NCBI RefSeq assembly: GCF_001625215.2
Contig: NC_030383.2
Location: 8,816,779-8,880,778 of the forward strand
DNA: 64,000 nt
From: Daucus carota subsp. sativus
Lineage: Eukaryota; Streptophyta; Magnoliopsida; Apiales; Apiaceae
Reading direction: 5' to 3'
Shown here: piece after piece, positions 1 through 11,570 of the stretch
How the letters are laid out: each line of letters starts with the position of its first letter
Numbering within the stretch: position 1 is the first letter of the stretch
Made by a program: the position numbers and the translations under genes
Notes under the pieces: model-generated
What the model saw: only the letters and a program-made list of their open reading frames with translations
Database searches by the model: none
Told to the model about the DNA's origin: nothing

Positions 1-602
1 CAGTCATGATTGTGAGGACCGTTGAATGTTTTGGGATGGAAAAACTGGTGTCCATTGTTGCCCAATAATCTTAGTAAAATGATTATTTGAGCTACATCTG
101 GACACTAAATTTGTAAGTGTTATTTGGATGATATTTGATATGTAAAAATGTAGGTATTTGCTTCTCTTTGAGCTAAGCCATCGAAGGAAGTTAAGTTGTT
201 TTTTGTAATCATATTATTATTTAAATTTATTTAAATACAATTGTAGAACTAAAAGAATTCATGACATTTGTCTAAGATTGTGATTATGAATTGTGGATGT
301 GTAAAATTTCTATATTCAGAATCAACATGTGTCAAGTAAAATGGATATAGCAGATGCAATTGTAGTTCTTATTTTTTATATGAGTTTGAACAATACTTTT
401 TGGGTGGCTCCAGCTATTTTGATTATTTGTTATGACTTTGTCCCCTGTGCCGCACATTCAACAAAAAAATAAGTGAAGTAAACCTGAGCATCTTGAAACT
501 AATTGTCATTTCATCTCCCTTACCATCTCCAAATTTTTAATTCTATATTTAAAGTTGATCTTTGTTCAATAGCTGATAAGTATCTAACGAAGTAGTTGAC
601 AG
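1..602 (+). other. Probable HISN2 intron 1 (partial)
   Basis: AT-rich sequence with no coding signal. The first visible HISN2 exon opens at 603 after an AG acceptor, in phase 0, and still lacks its N-terminus. This stretch is therefore most simply the end of a long first intron. I see no repeat or other feature in it. Confidence 0.6.
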
Positions 603-1649
603 CTTGATATACTGCTAGATAGTGTGAAATGGGATGAGAAAGGATTGGCCGTGGCTATAGCTCAACATGTTGACACAGGAGCAGTCTTAATGCAAGGTTT
701 TGCCAACAGGGATGCACTTGCATCCACCATTTCCTCCAAAAAAGCAACATTTTACAGTAGATCAAGGTCAAAGTTATGGACAAAAGGGGAGACCTCCATG
801 AATTACATTAATATATGTGATATCTTCCTTGACTGTGATAGAGACTCTGTAAGCTTTGACAAATTTAAATCATACTGTATCATATGTTTTCATTTGTGTA
901 TGATTACCTATCTGAATTCTGATAAATCATATCACTCTTTCACAGATACTGTACCTTGGAGTGCCGGATGGCCCCTCATGCCACACTGGGTCAGAAACCT
1001 GCTATTATACATCTGTTTTTGATTCCCTAGATGGTTCACAGGTGTGTGTACTCAGTCTTTAATGTTCTTTACTCTATGAATATAGGCTCTTTTATATATT
1101 AACTGAATTTACCATTGTTTGGAAATTTTCTGTTTAGGCCGCAGAAAATAAGCTGGCAATGACAACATTGCAGTCCCTAGAGGCAACGATTGTCCAACGA
1201 AAAACAGAAATAGCAGGATCATCAATTGCAAAGCCTTCGTGGACAAGGCGATTATTGCTCGACAACAAGTTGCTTTGTTCAAAGATCCGGTATATTTTAT
1301 TTGCTAAGTTTTACTACTAAATATAAACATTTTTATTATTCAGTCTAGTATTTATTTTGTTGTATGTTACTATCTTATGCTTCGTCATCTGAGGACTGTA
1401 TGTCACAATTGTCATTTTATTTTTGGACATTTTTGTTGCAGTGAGGAGGCTGATGAGCTATGTAGGACCCTGGAAGACAGCGAGGAAGTACCACGGACTG
1501 CTTCGGAGATGGCAGATGTACTGTATCATGCAATGGTTTTGCTGTCTGTCAGAGGAGTGACAATGGAAGAGGTATTGACAGTTCTGAGGCAGAGATTTTC
1601 AAGATCAGGTATCGAGGAAAAGAATAGTCGTAAAAAAGATGAACATTGA
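603..1649 (+). CDS. HISN2: Histidine biosynthesis bifunctional protein HisIE, plastid (3' exons)
   Basis: Fused phosphoribosyl-AMP cyclohydrolase and phosphoribosyl-ATP pyrophosphatase, covering steps 2 and 3 of histidine synthesis in the plastid stroma. Four exons are visible: 603-848, 946-1041, 1138-1289 and 1442-1649. All have GT-AG borders and stay in frame (233 aa plus stop). The cyclohydrolase half shows VDTGAVLMQGFAN, WTKGETS, DCDRDS and CHTGSETCYYTS, which are substrate- and metal-binding motifs of the family. The C-terminal half shows KIREEADELCR and EMADVLYHAM, typical of the MazG-like pyrophosphatase. The first exon, with the transit peptide and about 50 residues, lies upstream of the window. 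The GTG at 624 is an internal valine codon and not a start. I compared with the Arabidopsis protein from memory, and the match is close along the whole length. Confidence 0.94.
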
Positions 1650-1845
1650 ATAGTTTTTGATGAAATTCCTAATAGAAATTTGTATATTAAATTGTGTTGT
1701 GTACAGAAATAGCGATTTGCTCAAAGCAATTCAGCGATGATACTAAATAAATAAATTGGGTAATTAAAGTGCTTAATTATATAAGATTTTGACATTCTAT
1801 GTTGAAGGTTGTGGAGTATTTTCGTTCACGAAATTTAATGAAGTA

Positions 1846-2080
1846 CTCCCTCCATTCCAAAATAATAGTCGCTTTGACTTTGTGCACGTATTTTTAGGTG
1901 AAAAAAAACATATCTCTACATGTTATTTTTTGAAATTTTCTTTTTCTGAATAAAAATAGAGATGTTAAACTTTTATTCAAAAAAAGAAAATTTCAAAAAT
2001 AATGTGTAGAAGTATGTTTTTTTTACACCTTAAAATACGTGCACAAAGTCAAAGCGACTATTATTTTGGAATGGAGGGAG
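1846..2080. mobile_element. Stowaway-type MITE (family A)
   Basis: A 235-bp element with terminal inverted repeats starting CTCCCTCCATTCC, flanked on both sides by TA (1844-1845 and 2081-2082). The arms stay complementary inward through the segment reading CGCTTTGACTTTGTGCACG, so the element is almost a perfect fold-back. TA target duplication and the CTCCCTCC end define Stowaway MITEs of the Tc1/mariner superfamily. It lies about 200 bp past the HISN2 stop, where it could contribute to 3' ends. Confidence 0.93.
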
Positions 2081-2252
2081 TATTAATCTTTCAGTTAAAT
2101 AGTTGTTGACATGTGATAGTTAATTAATTAAACATACAAATGTATCATAACTCTCTTTTGTCTATTGTAAAAATTGAAACAAGAATAAACCCAGTTCTTC
2201 AGCTTTTCCAAAAGGCTGGATTGATGTTGGGATTTCGCTTATACTTCATAAA

Positions 2253-2396
2253 TATTCAATTCAGCACGAACATAAATGTGATAACATTTTTAGGTAAATA
2301 TTCCAAATAAATTAAATCATTCTATATATTCAATTCAGCACGAACATAAATGTGATAACATTTTTAGGTAAATATTCCAAATAAATTAAATCATTT
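2253..2396 (+). repeat. Tandem duplication, 74-bp period
   Basis: Two head-to-tail copies of a segment beginning ATTCAATTCAGCACGAAC, offset by 74 bp, almost identical over about 70 bp. No coding content. The near identity suggests a recent local duplication between HISN2 and PGI1. Confidence 0.9.
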
Positions 2397-3253
2397 AGAA
2401 TGAATATATATCGTATTAACTCGTTAGTTTACTCCAATTCCATATTAGCCTCATATATTTGTACTTTCATTGGAATTTCATGCACTTTTCATTGAAATTT
2501 CCCCCACAATAAATATATATCATATTAGTTTACTCCAATTCCATATTATCCTATAGATAACAGGAAATCATCTCTTATTTGTGCATGAGTCACACAAATT
2601 AGAATACTGGTTTCCGAAAACAACACATACTCTCCGTTTGCAATGCTATTATCATCACCAGACATGGGCTTAGAGTGGTCAGTGGAGTCTGTCTTTCAAA
2701 CCTTTTTCCGAGTGATCAAATTGTTAAAATTCTCCGTAAAAGAATTTGTTATTTGAATTTCCTTCTAACTCTCACTTAGATTCATCAAATTATTTTATAC
2801 CTTATCTTTGTTATTAATAAGTTATCCAGTGAATTGAGAATATGATGAAGACTTTAAGCATAATATAAATAGCCCCCAGGATCTCCGATATACCATTATT
2901 ATCTTAATGAAATAACCAGTTGCACTTTCATGACTGTGCAGTTATACACTTTAGTAGTTAACATTTCAATCCAGATGTAGATATAACAGTGATAAAGACA
3001 GGATAGCAATAAGATCAAGAGTGTTTTTATCAATTATACCTGAGATTTCGATACACACATGATATACTATCCCTGTTTAGGGAAAATTTAAACAAAAACT
3101 TATAGGCACAAAATGTTAAAGATTTTATTTTGCAGAAGTTTTGGTAAATCACTCTTGAGGGAACAAAATGCATACAATTAGCTCTCTAAGGACTCAAACG
3201 AGTGCTGGTTTAAATTTGAAAACTCAAGGATGTTGACTCTGTCTACAAGCAAC
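2397..3253. other. Intergenic space between convergent HISN2 and PGI1
   Basis: AT-rich DNA without a coding signal. The right part (about 3100-3253) must hold the 3' UTR and poly(A) site of PGI1, which ends at 3254 on the minus strand. I see nothing else here. Confidence 0.5.
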
Positions 3254-6200
3254 TTAGGTATACAAATCATCCACGTTACACTCTCCAAGAAACACTTTTA
3301 TGCTCCGAGGTGAACCACAACTACCTTCGGCAATAAGTACTCTGTCATTGGCAGACATGTGCGCTATAATCTTGTGAATCATTTCAATCTGCCATCACGA
3401 AATTGGAATGCCATGGTTAGACAAACAATCACTAACTTAACTTATATGCTAGTCAGGAAGATATATACAAAGCATACATCATCAGAACAATGGCAACGGT
3501 CTGCTACTTCCTCCAGTGTTAATGGTTCAACAGGCTCTTTACAGCTGAAACAAAAAAGATTATTTGGGAGCCGGTTATTAGGCAATAGTGCGAGATAGTA
3601 CTTGAATATATACTCTAGCTTAACACTTACAAGGTACGGCAATATTATTATTGGTCAAATAAAATATGAGACAAAACTAGAGACAGTTTTGAATGTCCAT
3701 GTTTTAATTCAAATAGCCAAATTCGTCCACTTTCAATTAATAGACCTCGACCGACTAAAAAAACAACATAATGGCGAACAGGCAGAGTATATCATAGCCA
3801 TCCTCCTATATATCATTCAAATAAAAGCCGTCATATACAAAATTACAGAACTTCAGGAAAGACCAAGACTAATTCCATTATACGGTAAAATAGAACAATT
3901 TTCTGATCAATACAGGCATATAGAAAACAAAGGGGAAATTATCATCTGTGAATCATTAATCAAAGAAGCAAAGGAAATTTATTTTTAGAGCTTACTATTA
4001 AGAGAAATCAATGACATTATAAGTCAAAGCATAGAGACCCTTGCCACTTGGAAAAATGCATACAAGGTAAAATGGCAAGCTAACCTGGCCTCGTTTAGTA
4101 CTTGAAGAACCCTCTTCTGAAGAGCTAATACCTCTCCTGCTGCTTTTTTCCCAGCTTCCACACCTGATATAGAGGATAGAAATTACTGAACCAATAAACA
4201 CAAAGGGGAAGCAACCAACACAAACTATACAGTACTTTCTAATTATTTTTTATGCAACTTTTGTCATTCAGAATTCTGAGGAAACCGTGTCAGTGTATTT
4301 CTGGGACAACCAAAATTAAGGTCTCAAGACCAGATGAAAAGGTGATCTGGATGATTTATTTACCTGGTTGATGATATGCATTAACATTAACCAGTGATGC
4401 ATAAATTCCAACTGCTCGCTCATACAATGCTACTAGAGCCCCAACTGATCTGGGTGTCACTTCCTGCACAGTTACTGTAATAGATTCTCGGCCATTGGCA
4501 TAGAGAGCTGACCTTGTTCCCTGCAATACACATATCATTACTATAATTTCTTTATACGGAAAGCAGATAAGACTTGCTGGGTGTAAATAGAAATATTTAG
4601 ATGTGTAAATGTCCTCCACCCAATAAAATCCACCTGTAGCATTCCAAACAGGTAGTCCCCACAGGTGACCCCTGGTTCAAGTTCCCAATCATGACCAGGG
4701 GGCCTGTCACGTAGCACTTCTATAAAAGTCACAAAGAAGTTGTGCACTCCATCTCTTAGCTGTTGAATGTAGCTGTAAAAATGAATCATATCCGATTAGA
4801 ACAACAAATTGCAGAGTGTATTTTACAGGTACAGGCTGATATAACACGGGCAATGAACATATTTTTCACAATAATATATAATTTTTTTACATGTATTATG
4901 TATTATAGTTGTAATTTTTAAAATTATTTGTTAAAACATATTTATTAGTCAGTATTGAACTCTTGACCTTTCTTAGCACATGTATTACTATTTCTAAAGT
5001 TCATTAAACATATGCAGTTGTCTGTGACAACCATTAACCAAAGATCTATAGAAGACATGAACTGTGAGACATTATTAGAAAACTAAAGCAAACACTTACG
5101 CATGCTGATCTGTGCTTCCTTTATTTCCATAAACAGTAAGCCCTTGATTCACCTGTCAAGTGACATGCCATCCATGAAGACAGATTATTGTTATTAATGG
5201 ATAATTGGCACGAAATATGAGTAAAACATTACAATGATATAAACTATCCGATTCAAAGATTGCGAGTCAAACTAAGGGGGAGTTTCAAATGTTGATGGGA
5301 AGGGAAATGGGAAAACCGGAATGATTTGGAATCCCCCATTGAAAGTTGGGAATGAGTTATTCGGATAATGGCAATGAGTTTCCCAGTTCCAATCAAGTGA
5401 GTCCCTCAATTAAACACTAATATAAGAAATAACATTCCGACTCTGTTAACAGGGTTAATATCTCAACTACTGGTACTAAACTTTTCCCCAAATCAAAAAT
5501 GGCCATTTGGAAAGTTGGGTTGATATCCCTGTAGGATTCAGATATAGAGTATGCTAAATGTATAAGATCCATTTGTGGCTTTCCCACACACCTTAGTGTC
5601 TAGTGAGAGTTAGTCATCTAGAATGGTATTGGTATGAGAGCTTGGGCCTTGGAGATCTTGCATTCAAACCTTCCACCATAATTCTATTCACAGTTTGATA
5701 TGGACACCTTTGTTTGTTGCTCCTAGTGTCCCTTGGTGGGCATATTTGGCCATCCACTCTTCTCACCCATTTATGAACTTTCAGGAGGAGACCATAAGAT
5801 TCATATAGTGGTTTTACCCAACACCTTAAGATTCAGTTTTTATGGATCTAGTAACCTCACTAGACTGCTAAACTTACACACAAGAATCTAGATCAATACA
5901 GAGTGGTTTTATTATTCTAGGCAGCACCAGCCAGGCAGCCAGCCATGTCATTGGTTATGCTCGATATTAATATGAAAGCATGTATATTTTTAAGATCCCT
6001 CGGATATGAAGCAAACTTAAAATTCAAAACCACGAGCAACGATAAAAGGACAAAGAGCAAAGTCGAAAAAATAACAAGACATATTATCACTGTGGAACCT
6101 AGCAAATAAACAGGGTGATCAGTATACTTATGGACAAAAGGAGTATATCCATTAGCAGGTATATCCATCATCACCTATTTATCTTCAGATGTCCAGAGTC

Positions 6201-9200
6201 AGAAAAAAGTAGGATACGAGGACGTGAAATGGTTTAGTAATCTATAATAATGCTTTATGCATGTGGTAGTTTATCAAATACTGAACTTATGGGAAAACAA
6301 ATCACATGCATATAAACACGAGAAGATGGAATAGTGTATCAAGGAAGTGACAGTTATCGCACATGAAATCAGAAACTGTGTTGCTATTTTTTAAGTCAAA
6401 TGTTGCGACTCTTAAACAGTCACAAAAGGAAATGACTGGAAAGTCAAAATGATGTGAAATAAAGCATATGGGTTTTTTACACAGGTGCAAATATAATGTT
6501 TGACTAAAATCGTCTGTTTATACATACCCGGTTGCCATCTAGATCAAATTCCTTCCCAAGTGATTCCATCACCAGTTGTTGCAAATACCTACTAAACAGC
6601 AATAGACTGTCCTTGTAAGGAAGGACAACCATGTCCTGTGATGGCCAGAATAAAGGATTATGAATATATAGAAATCCTCATGAAACAGGATACAACAAGC
6701 TGGTACTGTCTAAATGTAGTTACCTTTGATCCAACTCCATCAGAAGCCCAATACCAGCACAAAGCCAGCAATGCAGCAGGGTTGTTTTTAACCTGAACAT
6801 AAGAAAGCCGGGAATAACATAAATATGCATATAAAGCACCCACTTTGTAGCATTACCTTCAATATCAAATTAAGATGTCTACATTTAGCATAAGCGTCTT
6901 TATTCACTGACGGACTGACAGTAAAAGGATTATTAATGAACTAAATTCTTAAGCAACATATGGAATTCACTGATTTCACCAAGTACTACAAAAGTTAAAC
7001 TCTCCGTAAATTATTTGTTTATAGTTAAATAGACCAAAAACACACGAGTGCCCATAAACTAAACTTTGACACATAGCTCAGAAACATTTAATGATAAAAA
7101 AAAAAGGACTGACCTCAAATAGAATTTACAGATAACAAAGTACTAGAGGATGCAAAGCTTTCAGTGATATCATTTGTGTGCAATTGAACATCCTTAAAAG
7201 CTGCATCTGATTCCAGGACTATATGTCCATACATTGTGATCGAATGACCATTTACTCCTTTATTATTTGTTTGATCCACGTATGTCTTACGAACTACGAA
7301 GGACTATGATTTAAATGTGATACAGTTCTCTCTCTAACGCGACTCTTTTTCACCCGAACTTCCTTGCTAAATTACTTTTCCTAAATTTCCCCATGATTGT
7401 ATATTATTATAGTTATTACCTTTCCGTCTAGATCTTACTTTTTTCACTGTAACAAATCTAGGCTAATTGTTACTTTACATGTTAAATAAATATATTACAT
7501 AAATTTAAAGGGAAAAGAAAAGAATAAACTGTTCTCTTTACAATATAAATTCAACTTTCACCATATTAACCACCAAGTTACAAAATTTTCAGCCTAGGTA
7601 AAGGATTATTGTACCTCTACACGGGAAGAGCTAAACTGTCATATTGTTATTGACAAACATATGTGCACATGTCCCCGGTCCTCAGGCCATGGCACAAGTT
7701 GAGCCACACACCTTGACTTCATAAAAAAATAAGCAGAAATTCTAGAAAAATATCAGAAATGCAAACATGCAGTACTACTTTGTCTGGACACCCTCGTCCC
7801 TTGGGACTCTAAAAAATTCAGAGGAACATTTGATTGCTGACTTGAAGATATGGCAAAAGGTATGGGGGTCTATGGCAAAAGGTATGGGATCAACTCAGTT
7901 TTAGGCATTTCAGATATCTCTTTTTTAAGTTGGCGTGACACGAATCAACTTTCGTGATTATATTGCTAAAGATAGGTTTGCCAAATGCTTTACTTAGCCA
8001 ATTGGCTTTGAGTCCTTGACGTCATATCTCATTTGAACTTAAAGGACCCAGAAGGACTACATCTTAAAGTTGCAGTAGGATAGGATATACATGGGAATGG
8101 TTTATGACAAGGACTTTCTGAAGAGAGGATAAAGAAGAGCAAGATTTGGGGAAAAAAGCTAGCTAGCAGTGGTTGCTGCAAAATGAAGACAATTCTATTA
8201 CAAAGGAATGGATCTCATATTTTATTCTCTTCACTTCCTATATTCTCGATCTGCTTCTGCGAGGTTGTTAAAAATGTCAGTGGTCTAGTATAATAATGGT
8301 TGCTCGATCTATACTTTATACCGTAGAGTTCTTTTTTTTCTTTTCTAATTTTATTAGTTGGGTGAGGGTGATAATGATACAGATCCTTTAAACAAATCCC
8401 TCACTTCACGACAGAGGCCAAGAGCCCAGCAATGAAGCCACCGCACCTTAGACAACACCAGGCTCGAAACATGCATGCGGTTATGCCTCATGCCTTCACC
8501 TGGAACTAAACTAGTCTATTAAAAACTGGGATTAATATTCCTTAATAACTATAAGTTAAACAAACCTGGGATTAAAATTCCTTAATAAACTATCAGTTCA
8601 GTTAAGGAGGCATGTCTAATGAAGCATTTTAGTTGAGTGAAACTTTTTTATGAACCACTGGATATTGCACTTTACTTTCACCTGACGCAGAAGTAAATGT
8701 AGTATCCAACTTGCCAATCACAAAGAGCTTACAAAGGTAAGTCTATACATGTTAAGGATCGAGCATTAGGATGGGAGTATTACCACAGTAGTCCTATTTG
8801 CATCATCCATCAGTGCTGCACCAGCAAGCATTTCTTTTATGTCAATTCCCTGAAGATATAATTGGAATAAAATAGACAATGATATGTGCTCACAAAAATC
8901 TTGGAACTCAGCTTACGAAGAATTTCAAATAATCACTAGTAGCTTAGTAGATACCCCTCTTCTCTTGGTAACAAGAGGTTGAGGATTTAAGCACTAATTA
9001 GGGAATGTGTGCTTGAGTGCTTGCACTTTTGCCATTTGACCATTAGTATTAAGAAAATCATATTATCTATGAAAATTACCTGAAGTGCCGCTGCAAGTAA
9101 ACCGACAGCAGACATTTCTGAAGTTCTACCACCCACCCAATCAAACATGGGAAATCTTGCCAACCAACCCTCAATTCTTGCAGTATTGTCTAGTAATGAG

Positions 9201-10606
9201 TTCTCTTGTGTGATAGCTACACCCTACAAAACAATTCATACAAATAAAAGAATGGCATCAAAATTTCAAAACTGGGACACATGAAAGCGAAGCAGACTGA
9301 TTTGGGTGAAGTCATGACTACAAAACATATAATTTATATATTGGAGTGCGGTTTGGAATTCACATAAATAACTTACCCATACAACAGATCTTTAAACTTC
9401 CTAACACTATTCCAAATAACAAACCTACACCTAAATCGAGAAAAGAAGGACGAAAATTCAAGCAGAAACAAGAACCTCAGATAAAAACCTGTTTTGAAAA
9501 ATCCAGGCCAGCTTCACGAAATGCCTTCTGAACTTCTAATAAACCATTTCTAGTTTCTGGAGTACCACCACTCTACACAAAGTTGACAAGTATGTGAAAT
9601 AATGTTTCAGCGGTGTGCTTTGAAAGCTACAACTATTACTTTATGTTCATACCTTGGAAACCACTATTACAAGTGTTGATGCAAGCTCAGATCCAAGTTG
9701 TGCAATTTGATGATCTATGCCAGCTGGATCAGTATTGTCGATGAACCTTATCTGCCAACAGCATCAATGAACAATCAGTGCACGATGTTATCTGTCAGTG
9801 CTTGAGAGGGCTTTAGGGGGAGGTAAGACGTAAGAGAACAGTTGATCAGTGATGGAAGCAGGCCTTAATTTATTGATGCTATTACAGTATTGGTTTTTTT
9901 GTTTTTTTTGGGGGGGAGGGGGGGCTACATTTAGCAAAGCCACATTTCTGCAGAGTGGACACGCTTCAGTTATCTGATGCTTTATGTTCTATTACAGGTT
10001 TTTGAGTTTTTCTCTGTAAGATACTTCTTTAATCTTTAAACATCTTTTTTTACAACAAAGGTATGTATAAAATAAGCTGATTATTTACCATTCATCTTAC
10101 CTTGAGAGGAGGATTATCAGGAGCCAGGGCCTCAGCAACAAATTGTGGTCCCAGAGCCGAACCTCCAATGCCAACAGAAAGTATTTGTGTAAACCGCCCC
10201 TCAGGACCAGTTGGGGGCTTGATCTACAACATCAGATATCACAAACTTATATGCAATTCACATCAACTTCAAGATGCACATAAAATGCAATAAGTACATG
10301 TTATGCATAAGTGAGCCAATAAAAATTAGGAGTCCTCCAAATCCAATAGACTCTCTTATTTATACATAACATGGGAAAAAATTTGCAACAACTTAATGAA
10401 GAAGAGATATGGCATACTAGTCAAGCTCTTGTTTGATTTGCAATAAGCAATAAGACTATCTTAGCACAACGTTTCACAGTAACTGGGGGAGTAGTGTTAC
10501 CCAAAGACTACCTAGGCAACAAGATGCCCACAAAGGTGTCCATCCAGATACAACTCGAGCACAATGTACTACATTAATCATACCAAAATGCAGACATAAG
10601 CATATA

Positions 10607-10645
<39 letters not shown>

Positions 10646-11524
10646 TCTAAACTAATAATATACTATTAGAAACACAATTAGAATAGTAGATCATCATGTA
10701 ATCATAAAAAAATTGTAAATACAAAGTTTCAATTATTGATATATTATCAATGTTGATATAAACTAGAGTCTATAAGCAATGGATCCTAAATTAACTTTAT
10801 ACATCAGTTTTAATTAACCTCACCATTGTTGTCACAGCAATTCAAAGTAGTCTAAAACCGAGAACTAATTAAAACCGCCACAACAAGTTGACTTTTTTAG
10901 AACACATAATTTTACCTAATTTTATAACACAATCATAACCAAATAATAACATATATCACTACAACAATAGCTACATTATACATATAATCTGATCAAGACC
11001 CTAACCTTCCCACCGACAACTTCCTCCGCAAACTTACAAACAGCTTCAAGCGTATTCTCAATCTGCAATCTCAGAAATGAATTAGGCGCAAGCTTCGGAT
11101 TCCTCAGCCAATAATGCCCTACCATTCTGCCTTCATCAGGATTCGCAATAGCGCCTTTATCGAGTTCCTCCATAGCTTTAAACGCTGATTGAAACCTCGG
11201 TTCCATTTCTTCGAAAAATTCATCCGTAAAACCGACTCGACTCACATCTAAAAACAACCCTAACTCCTTGTGCTGGTACAGCCAGTCCACATATCTCTTC
11301 CACAGCGCTTTGGGATCTTTCTCCAAGCCTAAATCGCTGGATTTTAGTACGTTGACTTTGGATAAACTGGCAGGAACCTCACGCGCAACAGATTGAGCTT
11401 TGGAAGAGTGAGTTTGACTGCGAAATGAGATGGAGTGTTTGGTGAGAGGAAACTGGGAGGGAGTTGGATGAGATGATTTCAATGGGTTGAGTGAGGAGGA
11501 GAGACCGGAGATTGACGACGCCAT
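3254..11524 (-). CDS. PGI1: Glucose-6-phosphate isomerase, chloroplastic
   Basis: Interconverts fructose-6-phosphate and glucose-6-phosphate in the plastid stroma, feeding starch synthesis. Fourteen exons on the minus strand: 11006-11524, 10101-10223, 9653-9751, 9489-9572, 9080-9223, 8784-8849, 6724-6792, 6528-6635, 5100-5152, 4634-4772, 4364-4520, 4085-4163, 3478-3544 and 3254-3388. Every junction is GT-AG and phases add up to 613 aa, the usual plastid length. Residues 1 to about 50 are Ser/Thr-rich and basic, a transit peptide. Family motifs are [37 protein letters not shown] (sugar-phosphate isomerase signature) and the C-terminal [20 protein letters not shown]. The cytosolic isoform lacks the N-terminal extension. 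No frameshift or missing motif is seen. Introns hold a CA microsatellite and minor repeats. Confidence 0.97.
10610..10643. repeat. (CA)n microsatellite in PGI1 intron 1
   Basis: About 16 uninterrupted CA dinucleotides inside the first intron of PGI1. Likely length-polymorphic; no function inferred. Confidence 0.95.
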
Positions 11525-11570
11525 GGGGGGGGAGAGAGAGAGAGAGATGGAGAGAGGGAGGGAGATGAAA
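11525..11570 (-). repeat. GA/CT-rich tract in the PGI1 5' leader
   Basis: A run of GA dinucleotides and G-rich sequence directly upstream of the PGI1 start codon, which reads as a CT-rich tract on the mRNA strand. Pyrimidine-rich leaders and GAGA-type promoter tracts are common next to plant start codons. Whether it affects expression is not shown by the sequence. Confidence 0.7.

Noticed and set aside
624-1022. Apparent separate ORF starting at a GTG
   Set aside because: It is an internal HISN2 exon read into its intron; the first codon is a conserved internal valine and the frame leaves the family sequence after the donor at 849.
3602-3988. 128-codon plus-strand frame
   Set aside because: It lies antisense within PGI1 between verified exons 13 and 12, is AT-rich and shows no family motif or splice context.
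5620-5700. tRNA-like or primer-binding-site-like phrase TGGTATGAGAGC with GCATTCAAACC
   Set aside because: Only resembles an initiator-Met primer site and a B box; no cloverleaf or LTR could be built around it inside the PGI1 intron.
8940-9010. SINE-like phrase GGTTGAGGATTTAAGC
   Set aside because: A single degenerate B-box-like motif without A box, poly tail or target duplication.
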